Part shown: positions 24,593 through 34,369 of the stretch, piece after piece
Position numbering within the stretch: the stretch's first letter is position 1
Layout: every line of letters starts with the position of its first letter
Source: JAHFRG01 sp041495205
GTDB taxonomy: Bacteria; Pseudomonadota; Gammaproteobacteria; Burkholderiales; JAHFRG01
DNA: 64,000 bases
Direction of reading: 5' to 3'
Assembly: GCA_041495205.1 (NCBI GenBank)
Contig: JBGQCF010000004.1
Location: forward strand, 1 to 64,000
Position numbers and translations under genes: made by a program
The notes under the pieces: model-generated
Seen by the model: only the letters and a program-made list of their open reading frames with translations
The model's database searches: none
Told to the model about the DNA's origin: nothing

Positions 24593-26047
24593 CTACATCA
24601 GCACAATATCGTACTGCTCCTGCGGGTACAGTGTTTCTACTTGCAGGCTGATCGGCTTGCCGATGAAGTCGCCCAGCATGGCAAGACTCTGCGATTCCTC
24701 ATCAAGAAACATATCAATCACTTCCTGCGAGGCGAGAATACGATACTCCCGGGCACTGAACTCGCGCGCCTCGCGCAGCAGCTCGCGCAGGATTGCGTAA
24801 CAAACGGTCTGCGCGGTCTTCACTTCACCGCGCCCTTTACAAGTGGGACAGGGCTCGCACAGCACGTGCGCGAGACTCTCGCGAGTGCGCTTCCTGGTCA
24901 TTTCAACCAGCCCCAGCGCGGTAAAGCCGTTCACCGTCATGCGCGTTCGATCGCACGCGAGCGCCTTCTTGAGCTCTGCAAGAACCGCGTTCCGATGTTC
25001 TTCGCTGTCCATGTCAATGAAGTCCATTATGATGATGCCGCAGAGGTTGCGCAGCCTCAATTGCCGGGCGATGCCATGTGCCGCTTCCAGGTTGGTCTTG
25101 AAGATGGTGTCGTCGAAATTGCGTCCGCCGACGAAGCCGCCAGTGTTTACGTCCACGGTGGTCAGCGCCTCGGTCTGGTCGATGATGAGATAGCCTCCGG
25201 ACTTCAAATCCACGCGCCGCGCCAGCGCTTTTTCGATTTCGTCTTCCACGTCGTGAAGATCAAAGAGCGGACGCTCGCCGGTATAGTGCTCCAGCCGCTG
25301 TTTCGCGTTACGCATGTAATCCTCGGCGAACGCGCACATTTTTTGGAAGGTCTCGCGCGAATCCACCACGATGTGCCCGGTTTCCTCGCTGACAAAATCG
25401 CGCAACACGCGCAGGCTTAAGGTCAAGTCCTGGTAGAGCAAAGTGCGTGGCGGCGCGGATCGTGATTTCTCCTGAATGCCGCTCCATAGCTTGCGCAGAT
25501 ATTCGATGTCGGCAAGCAGCTCGCGCTCGCTCGCGGTTTCCGCCATGGTGCGGATGATGAATCCGCCGCTGCTCTCCTGCGGCAGAAGTTGCTGCATTTT
25601 CTGGCGCAAAACTTCCCGCTCTTCTTCGTCCTCAATTCTTTGCGAAATGCCGATGTGCGATTCCTGCGGAAGATAAACCAGCATGCGGCCGGCGATGCTG
25701 ATTTGGGTGGTGAGGCGCGCTCCCTTGGTGCTGATCGGGTCCTTGATTACCTGCACCAGGAGGTTCTGCCCTTCGTGCAGCAGTTTTTCGATGGGCTTGT
25801 TGTGATCGCTATTCTGTCGCTGTACCCAGATGTCCGCAACATGCAGGAACGCCGCGCGCTCCAGGCCGATTTCCACAAACGCCGACTGCATGCCGGGCAG
25901 CACCCGGCACACTTCTCCGACATAAATGTTGCCGACCAACCCCCGGCCGCTCACGCGCTCGATATGCAGCTCCTGCACCACCCCCTGCTGCATTACCGCC
26001 ACGCGCGTTTCCTGGGGTGTGACGTTAATCAGAATGTCTTCGCTCAC
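24593..26047 (-). CDS. rng: Ribonuclease G
   Basis: An endoribonuclease of the RNase E/G family that matures 16S rRNA 5' ends and degrades mRNA. The 484 residues hold an N-terminal S1 domain (GLVGNIYVGEVCRVLPGMQSAFVEIG region), an RNase H-like part, the catalytic DNase I-like domain with DVNTG and IIIMDFIDM (metal aspartates), and the Zn-link CPTCKGRG. It has no long unstructured C-terminal scaffold, so it is RNase G, not RNase E. maf overlaps its start by 4 bases. Confidence 0.95.
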   Translation of the reverse strand: MSEDILINVTPQETRVAVMQQGVVQELHIERVSGRGLVGNIYVGEVCRVLPGMQSAFVEIGLERAAFLHVADIWVQRQNSDHNKPIEKLLHEGQNLLVQVIKDPISTKGARLTTQISIAGRMLVYLPQESHIGISQRIEDEEEREVLRQKMQQLLPQESSGGFIIRTMAETASERELLADIEYLRKLWSGIQEKSRSAPPRTLLYQDLTLSLRVLRDFVSEETGHIVVDSRETFQKMCAFAEDYMRNAKQRLEHYTGERPLFDLHDVEDEIEKALARRVDLKSGGYLIIDQTEALTTVDVNTGGFVGGRNFDDTIFKTNLEAAHGIARQLRLRNLCGIIIMDFIDMDSEEHRNAVLAELKKALACDRTRMTVNGFTALGLVEMTRKRTRESLAHVLCEPCPTCKGRGEVKTAQTVCYAILRELLREAREFSAREYRILASQEVIDMFLDEESQSLAMLGDFIGKPISLQVETLYPQEQYDIVLM

Positions 26048-26664
26048 AGCACGCTATAGCCAAATTCCCGCAGCAATTGCGCGGTTTCGAATAACGGCAA
26101 ACCCATCACTCCGGAATAACTGCCGTCAATTCCCGCGACGAAAGCCGCGGCCAAGCCCTGTATCGCGTAGCCGCCCGCCTTATCCAGTGCCTCGCTGACT
26201 GCAGCATAGTGGCGGATTTCCTCCTCGGTAAGCTGCTTAAAGCGCACCAAAGTGGTAGACAGACCCAATTCCGTTTTATCCTCAAACTTCAGCGCCACCG
26301 CGGTGAGTACACAATGTTCTTTTCCTGAAAGTTCACTCAGCATGGCCACAACCATGTCGTGGCCGGTTGGCTTGCCGATGATTTTCCCTTCCAGCGCAAC
26401 CGTGGTGTCGGCAGCCAGCACCGGGAAATGCCGCAGCTTGCGCTGCACGAGACATGACCAACCTGCTTCCGCCTTGGCGCACGCGATGCGCTTTACGTAA
26501 TCTCCGGGAGGCTCGCCCGCGAGCGGCGCCTCGTCCACATCGGGCCCGCGCGCCAGATACTCCCGGAACTGCACCACTTCGAAATTCACCCCGATCTGTT
26601 TCAGCAGTTCGCGCCGGCGCGGGCTGCGTGAAGCAAGGTAAATGTGCTTAACAGCGAGCGTCAT
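26044..26664 (-). CDS. maf: Maf-family nucleoside triphosphate pyrophosphatase
   Basis: Hydrolyses non-canonical or excess (d)NTPs. The 206-residue protein begins YLASRSPRRRELLKQIG, the Maf phosphate-binding motif, and carries DEAPLAGEPPGDYVKRIACAKAEA, LAADTTVALEGKIIGKP and GGYAIQGLAAAFV, the substrate-specificity loop seen in dTTP/UTP-type Maf (YhdE). It overlaps rng by 4 bases and sits between rlmH and rng, the common order. Confidence 0.93.
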   Translation of the reverse strand: MTLAVKHIYLASRSPRRRELLKQIGVNFEVVQFREYLARGPDVDEAPLAGEPPGDYVKRIACAKAEAGWSCLVQRKLRHFPVLAADTTVALEGKIIGKPTGHDMVVAMLSELSGKEHCVLTAVALKFEDKTELGLSTTLVRFKQLTEEEIRHYAAVSEALDKAGGYAIQGLAAAFVAGIDGSYSGVMGLPLFETAQLLREFGYSVL

Positions 26665-26673
26665 GTGTTTTAG

Positions 26674-27147
26674 TTATTTACGGTGATACGGATGGTTGTT
26701 CATCAGGGACACGGCCCGGTAGAGTTGCTCGGCCAGCACCACGCGCACCAGAGCATGCGGCAAGGTCATCGCGGAAAGCGACAACCGGGTATCTGCATCA
26801 TTCTTGATTTCTTCGTGCAGCCCGTCAGCGCCGCCGATGACAAATGCCACATCGCGCCCCGCCTGCATCCAGACCGCAATATTTTGCGCAAACTGCTCGG
26901 TGCTTAAGGCTCGACCGCCTTCATCCAGCACCACCCGCCGGCAGTTGCGCGGCACGGAGGCGAGTATGCGTCCGCGCTCGGCATCCAGGACTTGGTTCAA
27001 GGATTTTCCGGCGCTGCGCTTTTCCGCTTTGATTTCGATGAGCTGCATCTTGGCCTTGGGTGGCATGCGCTTCGCGTATTCAGAGAAGCCCATGTCAACC
27101 CAGGCCGGCATTTTATTGCCCACCGCTATAATCCACAGCTTCATCAC
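26674..27147 (-). CDS. rlmH: 23S rRNA pseudouridine-1915 N3-methyltransferase
   Basis: A SPOUT-class methyltransferase acting on 70S ribosomes at position 1915. The 157 residues are full length. The trefoil-knot region carries VVLDEGGRALSTEQFA, FVIGGADGL and the conserved C-terminal LYRA---MNNHPYHRK, where HPYH is the family signature. It lies between rsfS (6-base gap) and maf. Confidence 0.95.
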   Translation of the reverse strand: MMKLWIIAVGNKMPAWVDMGFSEYAKRMPPKAKMQLIEIKAEKRSAGKSLNQVLDAERGRILASVPRNCRRVVLDEGGRALSTEQFAQNIAVWMQAGRDVAFVIGGADGLHEEIKNDADTRLSLSAMTLPHALVRVVLAEQLYRAVSLMNNHPYHRK

Positions 27148-27153
27148 TTTCTG

Positions 27154-27513
27154 CTAGAAGGCGGCAGTCTTACGGCCGCGGCGCGCCGGTCGGGAATAAC
27201 TCCACAACTGCTCCAGGTTATAGTACTTGCGCACCGCGGGCTGCATTATATGAACCACCACGTCACCCAGATCCACCAGCACCCATTCGCCATTTTCCTG
27301 CCCTTCCACGCCGTATATTTTTGCACCGAGGGATTTCAGTTTTTCCCGCACGTTGTTGGAAAGCGCCTTGGTCTGCCGCGTGGAGTCTGCGCTGGCGATG
27401 ACCATCCAATTAAATAAACTCGTCTTGGGCCGCACGTCGAGCACCACGATATCCCGCGCCTTGATGTCTTCCAGCGCTGCGACCGTGGCCTTGACCATTT
27501 TATCGAGTCTCAT
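27154..27513 (-). CDS. rsfS: Ribosomal silencing factor RsfS
   Basis: Binds ribosomal protein uL14 and blocks subunit joining under starvation. The 119-residue protein has the DUF143/Iojap fold, with KARDIVVLDVRP, FNWMVIASADSTRQTKAL, GVEGQENGEWVLVDLGDVVVHIM and RKYYNLEQLW. The start at 27513 (MRLDKM) overlaps the nadD stop by 4 bases. The longer open frame upstream is antisense or overlap only. Confidence 0.94.
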   Translation of the reverse strand: MRLDKMVKATVAALEDIKARDIVVLDVRPKTSLFNWMVIASADSTRQTKALSNNVREKLKSLGAKIYGVEGQENGEWVLVDLGDVVVHIMQPAVRKYYNLEQLWSYSRPARRGRKTAAF

Positions 27514-28169
27514 CCGCCTCCATGATATAAACCCTTTGCCTGAATATAATCGAGAACCAATGGCGGAAGCAAATCGCGGACATCTTTGCCGCCGGCCAAC
27601 CTCTCCCTGATCATCGAAGCGGAAATATCCACCGGCGTGACTTCCAAAACAATAATGGCGCCACACGGCTTGTCCCGTGCGGCGTGCGGCGATTTGGCGC
27701 GGCGCTTTGCAAACTCTTCCTTGAGTGGCGATTGAAAATGCCTTAGATCAAAGCCGGGGCGTTGGGCAACTACGATGTGCGCCAACTCAAACAACTTGTT
27801 CCAGCAGTACCACGAGGCAAGCCCGGCAAAGGCATCCGCTCCCATGAGCAGGCACAGCGGCCTTTTGCCGCCCAACTCAGCACGCATTGCGCTTAGCGTA
27901 TCCACGGTGTAACTGGCGCCTTCGCGCAAAATCTCGCGCTGGTCCAGAACGAAACAGGGATTGCCGGAAATTGCTAGCTTGAGCATTTGCACGCGCTGCT
28001 CAGCTGAGGCATGTGGCTGGCCGCGGTGCGGCGGCACATTTGCCGGGACAAAACGCACCTCTGCAAGACCAAGGCGGTTGGCGGCTTCCTTGGCAAGCGC
28101 AAGATGGCCGTAATGCACCGGATCAAATACGCCGCCAAAAACACCGATGGGTTTTAAATCACTGGCCAC
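27510..28169 (-). CDS. nadD: Nicotinate-mononucleotide adenylyltransferase
   Basis: Adenylates NaMN to deamido-NAD in NAD synthesis. The 219 residues include the nucleotidyltransferase motif GGVFDPVHYGHLALAKEA with the conserved HxGH-type histidines, GADAFAGLASWYCW, and the C-terminal ISASMIRERL (ISSTxxR type). nadD-rsfS-rlmH-maf-rng form a tight minus-strand operon. Confidence 0.95.
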   Translation of the reverse strand: MASDLKPIGVFGGVFDPVHYGHLALAKEAANRLGLAEVRFVPANVPPHRGQPHASAEQRVQMLKLAISGNPCFVLDQREILREGASYTVDTLSAMRAELGGKRPLCLLMGADAFAGLASWYCWNKLFELAHIVVAQRPGFDLRHFQSPLKEEFAKRRAKSPHAARDKPCGAIIVLEVTPVDISASMIRERLAGGKDVRDLLPPLVLDYIQAKGLYHGGG

Positions 28170-28178
28170 AGAAGAAAA

Positions 28179-29495
28179 TCAAAGGAGCAGACGGCGGATG
28201 TCGGAAAGCACCGAGCAAAGATAGGTAGTGAAGCGCGCAGCCGCAGCGCCGTCGATTACGCGGTGATCGTAAGAAAGCGCCAGCGGCAGCATCAGTCTCG
28301 GCACCAACTTGCCATCTTTGTATACCGGTTTGAGCTGTGCTTTGGATACGCCGAGTATCGCCACCTCGGGGGCGTTGATAATGGGTGTGAACGCTGTGCC
28401 GCCGATACCGCCCAGGCTGGAAATGGAAAAGCACCCGCCCTGCATTTCGGTCGGGGAAAGTTTCTTGTCGCGCGCCCGCTGGCTCACTTGCGCAAGCTCA
28501 CGTGCCAAATCAAACACCCCCTTGCGGTCAGCATCACGCATCACCGGCACCACCAGACCTTCAGGCGTATCCACTGCTACTCCAATGTGGAAATATTTTT
28601 TCAGAACCAGGTTTTCGCCGCTTTTGTCGAGCGAGGCGTTGAATTCCGGGTGCGCCTTCAGTGCCGTCACGCACGCCTTGATGAGAAACGAGAGCATGGT
28701 AAGCTTGAAACCTTGTTTTTCGGTTTCGGCGCTGCTGGACTTGCGGAACGCTTCAAGATCAGTGATGTCGGCTTCGTCATGCTGCGTGACATGAGGAATG
28801 CTAACCCAGTTACGGTGCAGGTTGGCGCCGGCAAGTTTCTTGATGCGCGATAGCGGAACCGTTTCAATCGCGCCGAACTTAGCGAAATCCACCTGCGGCA
28901 TTTCCGGAAGCGTGAAACCGGCGCCTGCGCGTGGCCGAGAGAGTTCGCTTTTCACATACCCTTGCACGTCTTCCTTGAGGATGCGGCTCTTCGGCCCGGA
29001 GCCACCGACCAAAGTGAGATTGACGCCCAACTCGCGCGCAAATCGGCGCACCGAAGGGCTGGCGTGTGCAAGAGGCGCGCGCTCCGGCATTGCCGGAAGC
29101 GTAGGTGGCGCATGTAACCTCACATCCCGACCTTCCGCCTTAAGTGAAGCTGGAACAATTTTCTCTTGCTCCGCCCCGACAGAAGGAGAAGATGCAAGCG
29201 TCGCTACCGTTTCCGCAACTTTAGCCGGGGCGGCCGTCGCAATCGGGGCCTCTTCGCTCACCCCGATGGCAAGAAGCACCGAGCCTTCGGAAACTTTGTC
29301 GCCCACCTTGATCTTGAGCGCCTTCACCACTCCACTGTAAGGCGAAGGAATATCCATGGTGGCCTTGTCGGACTCCAGCGTGACCAGCGGATCTTCCTTG
29401 TTCACCGCGTCGCCTGGCTTGACCAACACCTCGATGATGGGAACATTCTTGAAGTCGCCGATATCCGGCACCAAGACGTCTTTTACTATTCCCAT
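28179..29495 (-). CDS. aceF: Pyruvate dehydrogenase E2, dihydrolipoamide acetyltransferase
   Basis: Core subunit of the pyruvate dehydrogenase complex. The 438-residue protein has one N-terminal lipoyl domain with the modified lysine in ESDKATMDIPSP, an Ala/Pro-rich linker, a peripheral-subunit-binding domain (SPSVRRFARELGVNLTLVGGSG) and a catalytic domain ending in SYDHRVIDGAAAARF with the catalytic His. Other species carry two or three lipoyl domains, so this is a short form. It lies 21 bases after aceE. No lpd (E3) gene is nearby. Confidence 0.95.
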   Translation of the reverse strand: MGIVKDVLVPDIGDFKNVPIIEVLVKPGDAVNKEDPLVTLESDKATMDIPSPYSGVVKALKIKVGDKVSEGSVLLAIGVSEEAPIATAAPAKVAETVATLASSPSVGAEQEKIVPASLKAEGRDVRLHAPPTLPAMPERAPLAHASPSVRRFARELGVNLTLVGGSGPKSRILKEDVQGYVKSELSRPRAGAGFTLPEMPQVDFAKFGAIETVPLSRIKKLAGANLHRNWVSIPHVTQHDEADITDLEAFRKSSSAETEKQGFKLTMLSFLIKACVTALKAHPEFNASLDKSGENLVLKKYFHIGVAVDTPEGLVVPVMRDADRKGVFDLARELAQVSQRARDKKLSPTEMQGGCFSISSLGGIGGTAFTPIINAPEVAILGVSKAQLKPVYKDGKLVPRLMLPLALSYDHRVIDGAAAARFTTYLCSVLSDIRRLLL

Positions 29496-29516
29496 TTTTA
29501 TCGCTCAGCCAGCCAA

Positions 29517-32186
29517 TTACACTGTCACCGGATTGGGTTTATCAGGGTCGATGCCATATTTCTTGATAGCCTGAGTAACCATGGCGACAGGCACTTCTCC
29601 TTCATCAGCGAGAGCTTTAATCGCTGCGACGACAACATAATAGCGGTCCATCTCGAAGAACTTGCGCAATTCCTTGCGCGTGTCGGAGCGTCCAAAACCG
29701 TCGGTGCCGAGCACCAGGTAATGCCCGGGCAGAAAGGCGCGGATCTGGTCTGCGTAAATTTTCATGTAATCCGTCGCGGCAACCACAGGCCCCTTGCGAT
29801 CGTTGAGACAGGTTTCAGCATGACTCAAGCGCGGCTTCCCATCGGGATGCAGCATATTCCAGCGCTGCACATCCAATCCATCGCGGCGCAGTTGATTGAA
29901 GCTGGTGACGCTCCAGATATCCGACGCGATCCCGAAATCCTGCCTGAGAAGTTCCGCTGCCGCAATCACTTCGCGCAGAATAGTACCGCTGCCCAGCAGT
30001 TGCACTCGCAGTGCTTTTTTGTCCGCTTGTCCCTCGCTGAATAAATACATGCCTTTGAGGATCCCTTCTTCAGCTCCTTTCGGCATGGCCGGATGAGCGT
30101 AGTTTTCGTTCATCACCGTGATGTAATAAAAGACGTCCTCCTGCTCCCGGTACATGCGGCGCAGCCCGTCCTGCATAATCACGGCAAGTTCATAAGCAAA
30201 AGTCGGGTCGTAGGAAACACAGTTGGGAATCGTGGAAGCAATCAACTGACTGTGCCCGTCCTCGTGCTGCAAGCCTTCGCCGTTTAGCGTGGTGCGGCCG
30301 GAAGTGCCCCCGAGCAGGAAGCCGCGCGCGCGGGAATCGCCCGCCGCCCAGGCGAGGTCGCCGACGCGCTGGAAACCGAACATTGAATAGAAAATGTAGA
30401 ACGGAATCATCGAAACGCCATGCGTGCTGTACGACGTGGCTGCGGCGATCCACGACGACATGGCACCGGCTTCGCAGATGCCTTCCTGCAAAATCTGCCC
30501 GTGTTTGTCTTCCTTGTAGAACATCAGCTGATCAGCGTCCTGGGGTGTGTAGAGCTGCCCCACCGAAGACCAGATGCCCAGTTGCCGGAACATGCCCTCC
30601 ATGCCGAAAGTGCGCGATTCGTCCGGGACGATAGGCACAACGTGCTTGCCGATACTTTTGTCTTTCACCAGGATGTTCAAGAGACGCACAAAAACCATGG
30701 TGGTGGAAGCTTCGCGTCCTTCACCGCCGGCTTTCAAAAAAGCGTCGAACGCCGACAGCGGCGGCACTTCCAGCGGTTCAGCTTTTCTGCGGCGCGCGGG
30801 CAGATAACCGCCCAGCGCCATGCGGTGCTCGCGCATGTAATTAAGCTCCGGCGAGCCTTCCTCGAATTTGAGATAAGGCACTTCCTCGATTTTGTCGTCG
30901 GGAATCGGCAAATTGAAACGATCCCGGAAAGCTTTCAGGGAAGTCGTCCCCATTTTTTTCTGCTGGTGCGTGATGTTCTGCGATTCGCCCGCCTCTCCCA
31001 TGCCATAGCCTTTCACCGTCTTGGCGAGTATTACCGTGGGCTGACCCTTGTGCTTCACCGCGGCACTGTAGGCGGCGTAAATCTTGTGTGGGTCGTGTCC
31101 GCCGCGGTTCAAGCGCCAGATGTCGTCGTCAGTCATGTTGGCGACCATTTCCAGGAGCTCGGGATACTTGCCGAAGAAATATTTGCGTATGTAGGCGCCG
31201 TCCTTGGCGCGATAGGTCTGATACTCGCCGTCTACGCATTCATCCATGAGCTTTTGCAAAAGCCCTTTGGTGTCCCTGGCCAGCAGCGGGTCCCAGTAGC
31301 TGCCCCAGATGAGTTTAATCACGTTCCAGCCGGCGCCGCGAAAGTCCGCTTCCAGTTCCTGGATGATTTTGCCGTTGCCGCGCACCGGCCCGTCGAGCCG
31401 CTGCAGATTGCAGTTCACCACGAAAATCAGATTGTCGAGCTTCTCGCGCGCGGCGATGCCGATGGCGCCCATAGATTCCGGCTCGTCCACTTCGCCGTCC
31501 CCGACAAAACACCAGACCTTGCGTCCTTCGGTGTTGGCGATGCCGCGATCAGGCAGGTATTTCATGAAGCGCGCCTGATAGATCGCCATCAGCGGGCCAA
31601 GTCCCATCGATACGGTGGGAAACTGCCAGAAGTCGGGCATCAGCCATGGATGGGGATAGGAGGACAGGCCCTTGCCGCCCACTTCCTGGCGGAAATGGTC
31701 GAGCTGTTCCTCGGTGAGCCTTCCCAACATGAAGGCGCGGGAATAAATGCCCGGCGCCGAGTGGCCTTGCACGTAAACCAGGTCGCCGCCGTGTTTTTCA
31801 GACGGCGCGTGCCAGAAGTGGTTGTAGCCGACGTCGTACAGTGTAGCGCCGGATGCGAAGCTCGCGATATGGCCGCCGACATTGGTGTTCTTGTTGGCGC
31901 GCACCACCATGGCCAGCGCATTCCAGCGCGCGTAGGAACGGATACGGTGCTCCAGCTCGTGATTACCCGGCGAACGTTCCTCTTTTTCCGGCGGAATGGT
32001 GTTGACGTAGGCGGTATTGGCGCTGAAGGGCAGATAAGCGCCCGAGCGGCGCGCTTTGTCAATCAGTCTTTCCAGCAGGTAATGAGCGCGGTCGGGGCCC
32101 TCCTGCTCCAGAACGGCTTCCAGCGCATCCAGCCATTCCTGCGTTTCCTGCGGATCGTGATCGGGGAATCGGTCCATGGCGGCCAC
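29517..32186 (-). CDS. aceE: Pyruvate dehydrogenase E1 (homodimeric type)
   Basis: The thiamine-diphosphate enzyme that decarboxylates pyruvate and acetylates E2. The 889 residues are full length. Marks are GHIASFASGATLYDVGYNHFW, the TPP motif GDGEVDEPESMGAIGIAAREKLDNLIFVVNCNLQRLDGPVRGN (about residues 225-270), and the C-terminal transketolase-like domain with FGRSDTRKELRKFFE. It begins the aceEF operon, behind a palindrome at 32212-32230. A long antisense open frame is only codon-bias shadow. Confidence 0.96.
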   Translation of the reverse strand: MAAMDRFPDHDPQETQEWLDALEAVLEQEGPDRAHYLLERLIDKARRSGAYLPFSANTAYVNTIPPEKEERSPGNHELEHRIRSYARWNALAMVVRANKNTNVGGHIASFASGATLYDVGYNHFWHAPSEKHGGDLVYVQGHSAPGIYSRAFMLGRLTEEQLDHFRQEVGGKGLSSYPHPWLMPDFWQFPTVSMGLGPLMAIYQARFMKYLPDRGIANTEGRKVWCFVGDGEVDEPESMGAIGIAAREKLDNLIFVVNCNLQRLDGPVRGNGKIIQELEADFRGAGWNVIKLIWGSYWDPLLARDTKGLLQKLMDECVDGEYQTYRAKDGAYIRKYFFGKYPELLEMVANMTDDDIWRLNRGGHDPHKIYAAYSAAVKHKGQPTVILAKTVKGYGMGEAGESQNITHQQKKMGTTSLKAFRDRFNLPIPDDKIEEVPYLKFEEGSPELNYMREHRMALGGYLPARRRKAEPLEVPPLSAFDAFLKAGGEGREASTTMVFVRLLNILVKDKSIGKHVVPIVPDESRTFGMEGMFRQLGIWSSVGQLYTPQDADQLMFYKEDKHGQILQEGICEAGAMSSWIAAATSYSTHGVSMIPFYIFYSMFGFQRVGDLAWAAGDSRARGFLLGGTSGRTTLNGEGLQHEDGHSQLIASTIPNCVSYDPTFAYELAVIMQDGLRRMYREQEDVFYYITVMNENYAHPAMPKGAEEGILKGMYLFSEGQADKKALRVQLLGSGTILREVIAAAELLRQDFGIASDIWSVTSFNQLRRDGLDVQRWNMLHPDGKPRLSHAETCLNDRKGPVVAATDYMKIYADQIRAFLPGHYLVLGTDGFGRSDTRKELRKFFEMDRYYVVVAAIKALADEGEVPVAMVTQAIKKYGIDPDKPNPVTV

Positions 32187-32211
32187 CTTGGATCAAGGTT
32201 TATCAGGCATT

Positions 32212-32230
32212 TTCTCACTTGTGGTGAGAA
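32212..32230. promoter_or_regulatory. Palindrome upstream of aceE, candidate operator
   Basis: TTCTCAC (32212-32218) and GTGAGAA (32224-32230) form a perfect 7-bp inverted repeat with a 5-base centre, 26 bases before the aceE ATG and next to an A/T-rich stretch (TATATTC) that could hold the -10. It does not match the classic PdhR box well. It could be a transcription-factor site or a leader hairpin. Confidence 0.45.
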
Positions 32231-32350
32231 TATATTCTTTTTTTATTATAACACCTGCTATCGCGTTTTCTCCGCCTATATTGCCTGCGGGGTAACAAAC
32301 GGTTTGCCGCAATTGGACATGATAAACACTACGTTTGTGTCCATTTCATG

Positions 32351-34156
32351 TTAGGTTTTGTTGGCGTCATGTCGGAATTTGACGTACGAACCCGGTGCTT
32401 CTTCCAGCGGTTTCAACTTACCCTCGCCGGGAATACGCGCCGGCACCTTGTCACCGGCATATTTCGTCACCCACCTGTCCCAGTCCGTCCACCACGAGCC
32501 TTCATTTTGCTTGGCCCCTTGCAACCAGGTATCCGCATCAGGACTGAGTTTGGCATTGGTACGATAACCATACTTGTTGGCGAAGGGCGGATTAATCACA
32601 CCGGCAACATGCCCCGAGCCGCCGAGCACGAACTTCACCGGCCCGCTGAACAAACATGCGCCGGCATAAGTGGATTTCCACGGCGCAATGTGGTCTTCCA
32701 CCGTGGACAGGAAATACACCGGCGTTTTCACTTTGGCAAGGTCTATCGGCACGCCTGCTAACGTCAGTCCGCCCGGCTGTATCAGAAGATTCTTGATATA
32801 CATGTTGCGCAAATAAAAACTGTGCATTGTTGCCGGCATGCGGGTGGAATCGGAATTCCAGTAGAGCATATCGAACGGGAACGGATCCTTGCCAAGCAGA
32901 TAGTTGTTCACCACAAACGACCAGATTAGATCGTTCGAACGCAGCATGTTGAAGGTGGTCGCCATTTCAGAGCCTTCGAGGTAGCCGCGCTCTTCCATGC
33001 GCTTTTCCAGCGCGTCCACCCGTTGCTCGTCAACGAACACTCCCAGCTCGCCAGGGTCGCTGAAATCAATCAGGGTCGCAAAAAACGTGGCGCTTGCAAT
33101 CCGCTGGTCTTGCCTCGCAGTCATGTAGCCCAGGGCCGCAGCGAGCAAGGTGCCGCCCAGGCAGTAGCCGATGGCGTTGACTTCTTTCTCGTCAGTAACT
33201 TTTTCGATGGCATCCAGCGCGGCCAGCGGGCCTTCCAGCAAATAATCCTCGAAATTCTTATGCGCGAGCTTTTCGTCCGGATTGACCCAGGAAATCACAA
33301 ACACGGTGTGCCCCCGGTCCACGGCCCATTTGATGAGGGAATTCTCCTCGCGCAAATCGAGGATGTAGAACTTGTTGATCCACGGTGGAATGATGAGCAG
33401 CGGACGTCGATATACCTCTGCTGTGAAGGGCTGATACTGGATGAGTTGCATTAAATCGTTCTGGTAAATGATCTTACCTTTGGTGGTAGCGACGTTCTCG
33501 CCGAGCCTGAACGCCTCGAGGTCGGTCATCTTGATGCGTAGCTGCTTGTGTTCGCCGCGCTCCAGGTCTTCAAGCAGGTTTTTCAGGCCCTTCACCAGAT
33601 TTTGGCCTCCGCTTTCTACAGTCTCGCGCAATACTTCGGGATTGGTTAGCATGAAATTGCTCGGAGAGAGCGCATCGATAAACTGGCGCGTAAAGAAATT
33701 CACTTTCTTGGTCGTCTGCTCATCCAACCCCTCGACGCTGCCGACCACTTCATGCAAATGACGCGCGGCAATCAGATAAGACTGCTTGATGTAGTCAAAC
33801 AGAAAATGTTTCTCCCACGCCTCGTCCTTGAAGCGCTTGTCGCTGGCGTGGGGCGACACCACCGGCGGCGCGTTTTGTCCCATCATTTTCATCACCGAGC
33901 CATGCCACAGCGCAAGGTAGTCCTGCCACAGCTTCATTTGCGCTTCAGCCAGCTTGAACGGATCCGCCATCATCCTCGTGGTAAGGTCGAAGAACGCTTT
34001 GCCGATTCCCAGTTCATCTACCATGCCCAGCGGACTGGCCCCCGCATGACGTTCCAGGAATTCGGAAATTATTTGCCGGCTCTGTCGCGCCATCTCGGCA
34101 TAAGACTTGGAAAGCTGCGCCGGGCTAGTCATGGAATCAGCTCGTGGTGTGCCCAT
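32351..34156 (-). CDS. phaC: Class I poly(3-hydroxyalkanoate) synthase
   Basis: Polymerises 3-hydroxyacyl-CoA into PHA granules. The 601-residue size is typical of class I. An N-terminal domain (about 1-220) precedes the alpha/beta-hydrolase core with IPPWINKFYILDL, the lipase-like box AIGYCLGGTLL holding the catalytic cysteine (about residue 330), and DHIAPWKSTY and GGSGHVAGVINPP with the catalytic Asp and His. The start could also be the ATG eight codons in (MTSPAQL). No phaA, phaB or phasin gene is seen nearby. It is divergent from liuR. Confidence 0.95.
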   Translation of the reverse strand: MGTPRADSMTSPAQLSKSYAEMARQSRQIISEFLERHAGASPLGMVDELGIGKAFFDLTTRMMADPFKLAEAQMKLWQDYLALWHGSVMKMMGQNAPPVVSPHASDKRFKDEAWEKHFLFDYIKQSYLIAARHLHEVVGSVEGLDEQTTKKVNFFTRQFIDALSPSNFMLTNPEVLRETVESGGQNLVKGLKNLLEDLERGEHKQLRIKMTDLEAFRLGENVATTKGKIIYQNDLMQLIQYQPFTAEVYRRPLLIIPPWINKFYILDLREENSLIKWAVDRGHTVFVISWVNPDEKLAHKNFEDYLLEGPLAALDAIEKVTDEKEVNAIGYCLGGTLLAAALGYMTARQDQRIASATFFATLIDFSDPGELGVFVDEQRVDALEKRMEERGYLEGSEMATTFNMLRSNDLIWSFVVNNYLLGKDPFPFDMLYWNSDSTRMPATMHSFYLRNMYIKNLLIQPGGLTLAGVPIDLAKVKTPVYFLSTVEDHIAPWKSTYAGACLFSGPVKFVLGGSGHVAGVINPPFANKYGYRTNAKLSPDADTWLQGAKQNEGSWWTDWDRWVTKYAGDKVPARIPGEGKLKPLEEAPGSYVKFRHDANKT

Positions 34157-34306
34157 TAATCATTCCTCGCAAATAAAACTTTTATTCAAACACCGATCCT
34201 AGCGAACGCGGGCGACCGGCCCGGCGCAACCTTACTGCAGGCAAGGAGCAGGGTGGTTCAGATTAAGTCAACTATATATAGGTACAATTGGGTTTAAGCT
34301 CACTGC

Positions 34307-34323
34307 TTTACGTTTACGTCAAA
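34307..34323. promoter_or_regulatory. LiuR-type operator upstream of liuR
   Basis: TTTACGTTTACGTCAAA closely matches the LiuR box (TTTACGT-AACGTAAA type) recognised by this MerR subfamily. Its position just before the regulator gene suggests autoregulation. Confidence 0.75.
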
Positions 34324-34369
34324 GGAAGAGTATATTGTAACTGCTCTTCTAATTCCTGGGGTGGAAACA

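Noticed and set aside
30420..32354. 644-codon antisense open frame over aceE
   Set aside because: It lies wholly opposite a clearly conserved pyruvate dehydrogenase gene and has low-complexity His/Arg-rich content. High GC codon bias produces such shadows.
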